From Pseudomonadota bacterium (lineage in GTDB: Bacteria; Pseudomonadota; Alphaproteobacteria; Paracaedibacterales; CAITNM01), in NCBI GenBank assembly GCA_026400695.1, contig JAPLON010000037.1, forward strand, positions 1 to 13,358: 13,358 bases of DNA, written 5' to 3'. Within the stretch, counting starts at the first letter, position 1. Each line of letters begins with the position of its first letter. The position numbers and the translations under genes are program-made. This document shows positions 1 to 6,259 of the stretch, in pieces. A model generated the notes under the pieces. It was not told the DNA's origin. It ran no database searches and worked only from the letters and a program-made list of their open reading frames with translations.

Positions 1-2
1 GT

Positions 3-689
3 CATGAACGGGCAGGGTTTGAACCACCACATTACCAACAAAGTATTTCAACAGATGAGGCTAGGAATTTACTTCCTTACTTGTATTTGTTAAGAGAAAA
101 TTATTCAGAGGAAATGTCTGATCCTGAGCCCACAGAAGGTGTGATTACACTGCTTGAAAATATTTTAGCTGAGGCTTCAGAAGGTATAATTGTAGATGAT
201 GGTGAAGAAAAGTCTGAGGACGCAGAAGAATTGCCAGGGATAGCAACAATGGAAAGTGGGTCAGCTATACCCACAAGAAAAACATCTAAGAGCGCCTTCA
301 AAGAAATGGACGCATATTCTAAGCAATCCCAAAGAGAAAAATTGGAAATGGAGAGTTTTGCCAAAAGGACTCGTAAGTTAGAAGGAATTAGAGAACACTT
401 CAAAAGAGAGGCAGCGAAACTTAAACACTATAGCCTTGAGGAAACACAAAATATTTTAACTAGATTGCATACAGCACTATCACATCATGGTATCCATGCA
501 ACAGGAAAATCCCGAATACGTGGTGATCATCTTGGTTTTGAAATTACGGCTGAATCAACAGGTAATTCAACTCTTGTTGGTTTAGTTTTGCGTGGAAAAG
601 AAGGGTTTCAATCAGGAACCCTGAAGAAAATTATTGGCGACCACGTTAGTAACGCACTTAAATTACTTGGGGTAATGCAACAAAAATGA
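3..689 (+). CDS. Hypothetical protein, 5' end outside window; possible HicA-like C-terminal fold
   Basis: The frame is open from base 3 to a TGA at 687-689, so the true start is probably upstream; about 228 residues are visible. The TTG at 81 and ATG at 114 are the first internal candidate starts, and neither has a convincing Shine-Dalgarno. The visible protein is hydrophilic: an acidic stretch rich in Glu/Asp, then a Lys/Glu-rich probably coiled-coil helix, then a compact C-terminal region of about 85 residues. The order of elements in that last region (a helix ending SHHGI, a GDHLGFEI strand, a GLVLRGKEG strand, then SGTLKKIIGD before a final helix) recalls HicA-type mRNA-interferase/dsRNA-binding-like folds, which typically have GSHH, a short hairpin and 'pGtlrkIlk'. 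That resemblance is by eye and weak. No hicB-like partner lies downstream. No signal peptide can be judged because the N terminus is missing. Confidence 0.6.
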   Translation, partial: HERAGFEPPHYQQSISTDEARNLLPYLYLLRENYSEEMSDPEPTEGVITLLENILAEASEGIIVDDGEEKSEDAEELPGIATMESGSAIPTRKTSKSAFKEMDAYSKQSQREKLEMESFAKRTRKLEGIREHFKREAAKLKHYSLEETQNILTRLHTALSHHGIHATGKSRIRGDHLGFEITAESTGNSTLVGLVLRGKEGFQSGTLKKIIGDHVSNALKLLGVMQQK

Positions 690-710
690 AACATATGTTT
701 CAATTGTTTT
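687..710 (+). terminator. Palindrome plus T-rich run, possible weak terminator
   Basis: A perfect 16-bp palindrome, TGAAACATATGTTTCA (687-702), begins at the stop codon of the upstream gene and is followed by ATTGTTTT. The stem is AT-rich with almost no loop, so it would be a weak intrinsic terminator. It could equally be a protein-binding palindrome. Confidence 0.25.
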
Positions 711-828
711 AGAAATCTGTTGGCTTTTTACAAATTTTGAAGTCCTTTTGGTATATTTAGAATTAACAGCTTTTGTTTTAATAAATTAAATGATTGTTAT
801 TTGAATAAAATTACCAAAAGGTTCTGCC

Positions 829-1458
829 ATGACAATTTTTAAAAACTACCGCGAATCGATTATTATTAAAGACCATGTAAAGTCTAAGCACATTATTGCG
901 GGTGACCATTCTTATTATTCAGGGTATTACCACGGCAAACCATTTGAAGAATGCGTTATGTATTTAGATGAGCTTGATAACGCAGTGGATCCTGAAAACA
1001 TTGATAAGCTTCTTATTGGTAAGTTCTGTTCAATAGCAACTGGTGCCAAATTTATGATGTGTGGCACCCAAGGGCATAATTACAATTGGATTGCAGTACA
1101 TCCTTTAGCAGGGTTTGATGATGCATTTTTTCCAGGTCACAGCTGGAAAGGTGATACAGTTATTGGCAATGATGTGTGGATTGGTGCTGAATCATTAATT
1201 ATGCCTGGTGTTCAAATTGCAGATGGCGCTGTAATTGCCTCACGTGCGGTGGTTTCTAAAAATGTTGGCCCTTATGAAATTTGGGGTGGTAATCCGGCGC
1301 GCCTCATCAAAAAGCGTTTTGCAGGCGATGATATTGAAAAATTACTACAAATCAAATGGTGGGATTGGGATATGGAAACTTTAAAGCGTAACCTGCATCA
1401 TTTAAGATCAGCGGATGTTGGTGCTTTGTGGGAGAAGTTTCAAAATGGTGGGGGGTAG
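829..1458 (+). CDS. catB: CatB-type xenobiotic (chloramphenicol) O-acetyltransferase
   Basis: This 209-aa protein matches the usual length and motif order of the CatB/Vat xenobiotic acetyltransferases: trimeric left-handed beta-helix enzymes that transfer acetyl from acetyl-CoA to a hydroxyl of chloramphenicol or related compounds in the cytoplasm. Visible hallmarks are SYYSGYYHG (residues 28-36), IGKFCSIATGAKF (63-75) and GTQGHNYNW (79-87), whose His83 corresponds to the catalytic histidine. Hexapeptide repeats run through VIGNDVWIGAESLIMPGVQI and end in the WGGNPARLIKKRF acyl-CoA-loop signature, followed by a Trp-rich helix (KWWDWD). A weak AAAGG lies about 8 nt before the ATG. The last residues read FQNGGG; the duplicate of this 3' end at 3154-3192 would instead give FQKITL, so the present C terminus may be altered. 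Family assignment is firm; chloramphenicol as the natural substrate is not established, since chromosomal members often have other roles. Confidence 0.88.
   Translation: MTIFKNYRESIIIKDHVKSKHIIAGDHSYYSGYYHGKPFEECVMYLDELDNAVDPENIDKLLIGKFCSIATGAKFMMCGTQGHNYNWIAVHPLAGFDDAFFPGHSWKGDTVIGNDVWIGAESLIMPGVQIADGAVIASRAVVSKNVGPYEIWGGNPARLIKKRFAGDDIEKLLQIKWWDWDMETLKRNLHHLRSADVGALWEKFQNGGG
1407..1445 (+). repeat. 39-bp direct repeat, copy 1 (within catB 3' end)
   Basis: This stretch is identical base for base to 3154-3192, an offset of 1747 bp. It encodes the SADVGALWEKFQ end of CatB. Identity stops at 1446 (T here, A in copy 2), and on the left it breaks at one mismatch (1406) before four more matching bases. 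Confidence 0.95.
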
Positions 1459-1546
1459 TTTTTTAGCAAATATTACTGATTTGCTGCGTAGTGATATAGG
1501 GCATGCTAGTCAAACCCAAGATCAGCAATTGGCCGCAGTACCATGA
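1445..1546 (+). other. Short reading frame at the repeat junction, likely remnant or chance
   Basis: Between catB and the photolyase gene (1459-1586) there is no convincing gene. A 33-codon frame begins with the ATG formed exactly at the right edge of repeat copy 1 and runs to a TGA at 1544-1546. Its composition (LANITDLLRSDIGHASQ...) looks protein-like, so it may be a piece of a gene carried in with the inserted segment, but it has no independent ribosome site. A short stem (AGCAAAT at 1465-1471 with ATTTGCT at 1479-1485) also lies here; it has no T-run on its 3' side in either direction. Confidence 0.15.
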
Positions 1547-1586
1547 AAAATTTTGCGGATAATTGCAAGCCATTATAACGGTTGTT

Positions 1587-3002
1587 TTAAATGATTTTGT
1601 ATGCGCTTAAAGCTGCCTTTCTTGATTCTTCAAGATTAACTATTGGTTTTGGGTAGTCTTGACCTATTATAATTCCGCATTCTTTTAAAATATGTTCTGG
1701 GGTTTCCCAAGGTTTAAATAAATATTTATTTGGTATTTTCATTAATTCTGGAACAAATTTACGGGTGTAAATGCCTTCAGGATCAAATTTTTCACCTTGA
1801 ATGACTGGATTGAAGATTCTAAAGTATGGGGCAGCGTCTGCGCCTGAACCTGCAATCCATTGCCAGCTAGCGCTATTATTGGCAAGATCAGCGTCTACCA
1901 AGTAATTCCAGAACCAATCGCGTCCATGGTGCCAGTGCAGTAAAAGGTTCTTAACCAAAAATGAGCCAACAATCATGCGAACTCTATTATGCATGTATCC
2001 GGTTTGCCAAAGTTCTCTCATTCCAGCATCAACAATTGGATATCCAGTTTTGCCCATTTGCCATGCCTTTAAATAATCTTGGTTTTTTTGCCAGGGGAAT
2101 TTATCAAATTTCGTTTGAAAGTTTTTGAAAGGTAAATCAGGAAAATGATATAGCAAGTAGTGTGAAAATTCTCGCCAAGCAATTTCACTTAAAAAGTGAT
2201 CAACGTCAGATATTAATGCCTGACTAAATCCAAAAGATTTTGCACTATGCCAAATTTGATTTGGTGAAATCTCACCAAAGTGTAAATGTGGAGAAAGCTT
2301 TGAAACACTATTTTTATTTGGATAATTTCTGTTTTCTTTATACCCAGCTAACCCAACATTTAAGAATTCTAATAATTTTGAGTATGCAGCTTCTTCGCCA
2401 ATTTTCTATGGTTTTATGCCACTTAATCTTTGGCAGCAAATTAAGATTGTCTATACTTATTTGACTGTGCGGATCTTTTACTAACTTTAATTTTTGTATT
2501 TTTGGCAAGGGTTGTCTTGGTTTGTTGGCTTGCAGGCATCCATTGTTATAAAAAGGGGTAAATACTTTGTACGGTGTGCCATCTTTTTTTAAAACTTCCC
2601 AAGGTTCCCAGAGCAAAGATCCATTAAAACTTTTGCACTCTACTCCCAATTCTTTAAGGGCTGTTTTGATATCAGTGTCATTTTTTATACGCCAAGGTTC
2701 ATAACAACGATTCCAATAGACTGCATCTACATTATTTTTTTTGCTAAATTAACAATAATATCTTTTGATTTCCCTATATAAACATTTATTGAAAATCCTA
2801 AGCTTTTATTTAATTTAATTAGAGAATTATGCAGCCACCACCTACCGGCTTCCCCCATTTTAAATGGATTGTCGTTATCATCCAGAATATATACAGGTAG
2901 AACATCGCCGTTGCTTGATGCGGCAAAAAGTCCTGGATTATCCGTAATTCTTAAGTCTTGGCGAAACCAAAATATGGTAGTTTTTTTAGTTAGGGTTCCC
3001 AT
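1587..3002 (-). pseudogene. phr: Deoxyribodipyrimidine photolyase, broken by two compensating frameshifts
   Basis: Read across two shifts this gives a full-length (about 471 aa) class I cryptochrome/photolyase, the FAD enzyme that splits UV-induced pyrimidine dimers with light. The N-terminal part (from 3002, ATG with AGGA five bases upstream) has IFWFRQDLRITDNPGL and ends at a TAG (2727-2729) just past an A8 run (2735-2742). One missing A there shifts into the frame that continues with VDAVYWNRCYEPWR and SLLWEPWEV down to about 2405. A second shift near 2398-2405 (one extra base, in or beside an AAAATT run) returns to the first frame, giving GEEAAYSKLLEFL, SKLSPHLHFGEISP, AWREFSHYLLYHFP, GYPIVDAGMRELWQTGYMHN, NNSASWQWIAGSGADAAPYF and FNPVIQGEKFDPEG. 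All FAD-domain hallmarks are intact, so decay is recent, or the shifts are sequencing errors, or slippage rescues the product. A possible -10, TATAAT, lies on the reverse strand at 3039-3044; no good -35 is seen. Confidence 0.9.
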
Positions 3003-3153
3003 AACGATCCTAATAAAACAGAAATCTCTGTTTGGATGATTATATAACTTCTTGGTATTGTCTTTTGATTAAGCTTGTTTTGCAATGTCAAAAGCGATTT
3101 TTTGTAAATCAAATGGGCTATAAAAATTTCAAAAGGAATTTGCATTAATTAAT

Positions 3154-3192
3154 ATCAGCGGATGTTGGTGCTTTGTGGGAGAAGTTTCAAAA
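3154..3192 (+). repeat. 39-bp direct repeat, copy 2 (detached catB 3' end)
   Basis: This is a perfect copy of 1407-1445 lying upstream of the photolyase start, with no catB body in front of it. In the catB frame it continues FQKITL and then TAA (3202-3204), a natural-looking gene end, and a hairpin follows at 3227-3254. It is therefore a candidate for the original catB 3' end. The 3003-3346 interval otherwise holds only this copy, the hairpin and the promoter of the next gene. Confidence 0.95.
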
Positions 3193-3226
3193 AATTACTT
3201 TGTAATTATTCCTTGAATCTATCGTA

Positions 3227-3254
3227 AAGCCACAGGGATTTACCCGTGTGGCTT
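3227..3254 (+). terminator. Stem-loop, probable terminator of ancestral catB
   Basis: AAGCCACA and GGG (3227-3237) pair with CCC and TGTGGCTT (3243-3254), leaving a bulged G and a five-base ATTTA loop. The stem is strong, but the following CACTTTGAG is only weakly T-rich, so it is a poor canonical Rho-independent terminator. Its place 22 nt after the TAA of the detached catB tail suggests it once ended that transcript. Confidence 0.45.
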
Positions 3255-3284
3255 CACTTTGAGTTAACCTGTATTTTAGGTAAC

Positions 3285-3313
3285 TTGATTTTTATATCAA
3301 ATTATGTTATAAG
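3285..3313 (+). promoter_or_regulatory. Sigma-70-type promoter for the small exported protein
   Basis: A -35 TTGATT (3285-3290) and a -10 TATAAG (3308-3313) are separated by exactly 17 bp. The expected transcription start, about 3320, lies some 27 nt before the ATG at 3347. This argues against the in-frame GTG at 3320 being the start codon. Confidence 0.55.
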
Positions 3314-3346
3314 TCTTGAGTGTTTAATTTTACAGTAAGGATTTTT

Positions 3347-3880
3347 ATGATGAAATATTTGTTTGTGTTATTTGCTTTGACTACTCTTTTTTCTGCTCAA
3401 GAAACTACTGCGTTAGTGCCGATGAATGAAACCGACCTAGGCGCTGTACGTAGAATTACAGGATGTCGTTTACATAATCAAAAGGTTGATGTTCGATGGT
3501 GTATACCGAATTCCAGTATATACAAATTTGATGATGGTAAGGTTACTTTTCATGCCTATGAAGGCCGTCCATATAGGTATAAGTGTGAAAATCTTTCTGA
3601 TACGATGAAAGTAACACAGCGCTTTTTTGCAATAACAGATAAAAAAGATATTCAAATCATCGGTCTAAATATTTTGCTAGTTTCGACTGGTGTGGAGTAC
3701 AAACTTATTGCATTTTGTAAAAGCTGTATACAATGGTCTGAACTACCTAGATCTGTTGCTTATGGCCTTCTTGAATCTCCTAAAGACTGGGAGAAATGGT
3801 TTGTAGCTGAACATGCTTCTTCTAAATTGCCCTTAGAAGTAAAAGAGTTTTGTAAGACTACATTCAGGTTCCAGTTTTAG
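3347..3880 (+). CDS. Small Cys-rich predicted exported protein, unknown function
   Basis: I do not recognise this 177-aa protein. The start is placed at ATG 3347 (a second ATG follows directly) because TAAGGA lies at 3336-3341, and because the earlier in-frame GTG at 3320 falls at the predicted transcription start. Residues 1-22 form a Sec signal peptide: MMKYLF, a hydrophobic core, then cleavage plausibly after FSA or TTA. The mature part has six cysteines (about residues 40, 52, 80, 124, 127 and 169), including a CKSC pair, which suggests disulfides in the periplasm or outside. Alternating short strands with aromatic residues suggest a beta-rich domain. It has its own promoter and a strong terminator, so it is a single-gene unit between the photolyase remnant and the ribosomal operon. 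Confidence 0.75.
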   Translation: MMKYLFVLFALTTLFSAQETTALVPMNETDLGAVRRITGCRLHNQKVDVRWCIPNSSIYKFDDGKVTFHAYEGRPYRYKCENLSDTMKVTQRFFAITDKKDIQIIGLNILLVSTGVEYKLIAFCKSCIQWSELPRSVAYGLLESPKDWEKWFVAEHASSKLPLEVKEFCKTTFRFQF

Positions 3881-3912
3881 GTAAAAAAGTTAATTAACTA
3901 ATCGCTAATATA

Positions 3913-3951
3913 CCAGCCTTTACTTAACCGTTAGGCTGGATTTCTTTTTTT
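3913..3951 (+). terminator. Rho-independent terminator of the small exported-protein gene
   Basis: CCAGCCT (3913-3919) pairs perfectly with AGGCTGG (3933-3939) around a 13-nt loop. A T-rich tract (3941-3951) follows. It lies 32 nt after the stop codon. Confidence 0.75.
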
Positions 3952-4016
3952 AATTTCCCGGTACAATAATACCACCACCTAAATAGCTATATTTTCTGCG
4001 GTCGTTACCTTTTTAC

Positions 4017-4045
4017 TTGCAATAGTTTTTAATTTTTTCTATAAA
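4017..4045 (+). promoter_or_regulatory. Sigma-70-type promoter of rplM-rpsI
   Basis: A -35 TTGCAA (4017-4022) and a -10 TATAAA (4040-4045) are separated by 17 bp. Transcription would start near 4052, leaving a leader of about 25 nt with AAGGA (4062-4066) before rplM. That short leader leaves little room for an L13-binding autoregulatory structure upstream of the ATG. Confidence 0.65.
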
Positions 4046-4076
4046 TAAATCACGTTAAATTAAGGAAACAAAAGTG

Positions 4077-4541
4077 ATGAAAACGACTAAATCGATTCGT
4101 CCAGAAGATGTGAAAAAGCAATGGCTACTAGTCGATGCTACAGATCTTGTGGTAGGCCGCTTAGCAAGTATTATTGCCAATCGCTTGCGCGGTAAGCACA
4201 AAGCTTCATATACACCGCATGTTGATTGTGGTGACAATGTTGTAGTGATAAATGCTGAAAAAGTACATTTCACAGGCAATAAACTGGAAGATAAAATATT
4301 TTATTGGCACACTGGTTATGCAGGTGGTATTAAAGAACGCACTATGGGGCAAATTTTGTCAGGTAAGCATCCAGAACGTGTTTTATTTAAAGCTGTAGAA
4401 CGTATGGTTCCACGCGGACCTTTAGGTCGCCAGATTATGGGTAATTTAAAAGTTTACGCTGGATCTTCTCATCCTCATGATGCACAGCAACCAACCGTTT
4501 TGGATGTTGCAGCAATGAATTCCAAGAATAAAAGGAGTTAA
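4077..4541 (+). CDS. rplM: 50S ribosomal protein L13
   Basis: L13 is an early-assembling 23S rRNA-binding protein of the large subunit. The 154-aa product carries the family's full set of conserved blocks: WLLVDATDLVVGRLAS (about residues 17-32), LRGKHKASYTPHVDCGDNVV, NAEKVHFTGNK, the YWHTGYAGGIKERT segment with GGIKERT, and VERMVPRGPLGRQ followed by LKVYAGSSHPHDAQQP. An in-frame GTG lies directly before the ATG (4074). The ATG is preferred because the start then matches alphaproteobacterial L13 proteins, though AAGGA (4062-4066) would serve either. It is the first gene of the classical rplM-rpsI operon, with two bases between its stop and the next start. Confidence 0.97.
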   Translation: MKTTKSIRPEDVKKQWLLVDATDLVVGRLASIIANRLRGKHKASYTPHVDCGDNVVVINAEKVHFTGNKLEDKIFYWHTGYAGGIKERTMGQILSGKHPERVLFKAVERMVPRGPLGRQIMGNLKVYAGSSHPHDAQQPTVLDVAAMNSKNKRS

Positions 4542-4543
4542 TT

Positions 4544-5050
4544 ATGGCAACAATTAAAGTTGGTTTAGAAGACTTAAAGTCGGCAGTTAGTGAAACTGTG
4601 GGCGTTGATGTATCTAAAGTTGAAACTATTCAAGCAATCGTTTATGAGAAAAAGGTTGATGAGCAGGGTAGAGCTTATGCAACTGGTAAACGTAAAAATG
4701 CGGTAGCCCGTGTTTGGATTAAACCAGGCCATGGTAAGCTATTGGTAAATGGTCGCCCCGGTGAGCAATATTTTGCACGTCCTGTTTTACAAATGCTAAT
4801 TGGACAACCATTCCATGCTTCAAATCGTAATGCGCAATATGATGTGTGGTGTACGGTTGATGGCGGTGGTTTGTCAGGACAAGCTGGTGCGGTACGTCAT
4901 GGTATTAGCAAAGCTTTGGTTAATTTTGAACCAGAGTTGCGCAGTGTTTTGAAACAAGGTGGCTTCCTAACCCGTGATAGTCGTGTGGTTGAACGTAAGA
5001 AATACGGTCAAGCAAAAGCACGTCGTCGCTTCCAGTTCAGTAAACGTTAG
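4544..5050 (+). CDS. rpsI: 30S ribosomal protein S9
   Basis: S9 binds 16S rRNA in the head of the small subunit and sends its basic C-terminal tail toward the P-site tRNA. The 168-aa product has the S9 core from about residue 42 (YATGKRKNAVARVWIKPG, then GKLLVNGRPGEQYF). The nucleotide-contacting VDGGGLSGQAGAVRHGISKA block follows, and the protein ends in the invariant KARRRFQFSKR tail. The roughly 40-residue N-terminal extension is typical of alphaproteobacterial S9 and absent from the about 130-aa E. coli form. Its Shine-Dalgarno AAAGGAG overlaps the last codons of rplM, so the two genes are translationally close and co-transcribed. Confidence 0.98.
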   Translation: MATIKVGLEDLKSAVSETVGVDVSKVETIQAIVYEKKVDEQGRAYATGKRKNAVARVWIKPGHGKLLVNGRPGEQYFARPVLQMLIGQPFHASNRNAQYDVWCTVDGGGLSGQAGAVRHGISKALVNFEPELRSVLKQGGFLTRDSRVVERKKYGQAKARRRFQFSKR

Positions 5051-5076
5051 TATCGTTTATTATACTATTTCCAAAG

Positions 5077-5102
5077 AGCTCGGCTTCGGCCGGGCTTTTT
5101 TT
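5077..5102 (+). terminator. Rho-independent terminator of rplM-rpsI
   Basis: AGCTCGGC (5077-5084) pairs with GCCGGGCT (5089-5096), with one G-U pair, around a UUCG tetraloop. A run of seven T residues follows (5096-5102). It lies 27 nt after the rpsI stop. Confidence 0.92.
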
Positions 5103-5176
5103 ATTGCTCCATGTTAACTAAATATTAACCTAGTTATATGACAATTATAGGTATTCATAGTGCATATAGGTGTATA

Positions 5177-6163
5177 ATGAGTAAATATAGCTGTCTTCAA
5201 AATTTGCATTCATACAAATATTCTATTAAATTACTGATTTTATTAACTTGCATTTTTTCAAAATTGTTAGCTGACGGGCGTTGGGAAGTTTCCACTATTG
5301 CTGGTACAGAAGAGTCTGGTTTTCTTGATGGTCCTGGTGTGACTGCTAAATTTGAGAATCCTTGTGGGATAACATGTGACAGTTTGAAAAATCTTTATGT
5401 AACCGATTACGAACATGTTCGCAAAATATCGCTAAATAAAGAAGGTCGTTGGGAAGTTGCAACTATCGCTGCTACGCCTAAACAGTTAACTAGTTCAGTA
5501 ATTACCATAGGAGATGATTTTTATGCGGTAGATGCTAAACATGATCAAATTTACAAGCTTGTTTATGATAAAGGTGATTGGACCGTTTCGGCTATTGCTG
5601 GGGGTAATGGCCGCGGTTTTATTGATGGTATAGGGGAAAAAGCAAAATTTAATAATCCTACCAGTATCATCAATATAGGTAACGATCTTTACATAACAGA
5701 TACTGGTAACCGTAGAGTACGCAAGCTTTCTTTTAACTATCCACCTGTTGCGGCTGGTGTTGTTGTTGAATCTGAGAGTGGTTCTATTGAATACACCAAT
5801 AAAATTTTGTTAAAAGAAGACTCTATTTATGAGGGTAGGTTAGGGGCAACTAATATTGATATAGGTCGTACTCCTATTTTTAGTCTAGCTTATCAGGCTA
5901 GATATGGCGAAGTAGAAATTGACGAAACCACAGGTGAATTTTTCTACGTTCCAAATGATCCAAATTTCAGGGGGCCAGATTCATTTGGGTATTTCGTAAC
6001 CGATAACATTATTAAGTCAAAGCCTACACAAAGCCCTAAACATAAGCAGATTTTTGTTAGTATTCAGCCCATCACTGGTTGTGTGGCGTTTAAAAAAGCC
6101 GCTAGACAACCATTATGGGGTTTTTGGCATTACTTAAATTGCGTTAAGTTCTGGCGTTCTTAA
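5177..6163 (+). CDS. Predicted exported NHL-repeat protein with Ig/cadherin-like module
   Basis: The protein is 328 aa from ATG 5177, which has a weak TAGGTG six bases upstream; an in-frame ATG at 5138 adds 13 residues but has no ribosome site. Residues 16-32 form a signal sequence (SIKLLILLTCIFSKLLA). Three NHL-type propeller units follow, beginning DGRWEVSTIAG (33-43), EGRWEVATIAA (89-99) and KGDWTVSAIAGG (132-143). Units 1 and 3 keep the 'GFxDGxGxxAKFxNP' and 'LYxTDxxxxRVRK' hallmarks; unit 2 is degenerate. Residues 211-277 resemble the tandem bacterial Ig/cadherin-like (VCBS-type) module, with LLKEDS, YGEVEIDETTGEFFYVP and FRGPDSFGYFVTDN. The last 30 residues are basic and aromatic (WGFWHYLNCVKFWRS) and fit neither domain. 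Three blades cannot close a six-bladed propeller, so it may be truncated or oligomeric. A binding or adhesion role is inferred from the architecture only. Confidence 0.75.
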   Translation: MSKYSCLQNLHSYKYSIKLLILLTCIFSKLLADGRWEVSTIAGTEESGFLDGPGVTAKFENPCGITCDSLKNLYVTDYEHVRKISLNKEGRWEVATIAATPKQLTSSVITIGDDFYAVDAKHDQIYKLVYDKGDWTVSAIAGGNGRGFIDGIGEKAKFNNPTSIINIGNDLYITDTGNRRVRKLSFNYPPVAAGVVVESESGSIEYTNKILLKEDSIYEGRLGATNIDIGRTPIFSLAYQARYGEVEIDETTGEFFYVPNDPNFRGPDSFGYFVTDNIIKSKPTQSPKHKQIFVSIQPITGCVAFKKAARQPLWGFWHYLNCVKFWRS

Positions 6164-6259
6164 AATTTAGTGACTTTTAAATATCTACTTCATTAATAAT
6201 TTATTCATAACTAGTTCGTACACTTACTACATTAGCCAATATTGTTTAGGGGTACGAAC

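Noticed and set aside
1465..1485. Short inverted repeat after catB as a terminator
   Set aside because: The stem is only 7 AT-rich pairs and the T-run lies before it, not after it; on the reverse strand it is followed by A residues.
2240..2464. Forward frame of 74 codons inside the photolyase gene
   Set aside because: The reverse strand here reads as conserved photolyase once the frameshift is allowed for; the forward translation is unlike any coding sequence.
1407..3192. Insertion sequence or composite transposon bounded by the 39-bp repeats
   Set aside because: No transposase and no terminal inverted repeats are visible, and 39 bp is far longer than usual target-site duplications; another recombination mechanism is more likely.
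3320..3346. GTG at 3320 as the start of the small exported protein
   Set aside because: It coincides with the transcription start predicted from the 3285-3313 promoter and has no ribosome site; ATG 3347 follows TAAGGA and starts a clean signal peptide.
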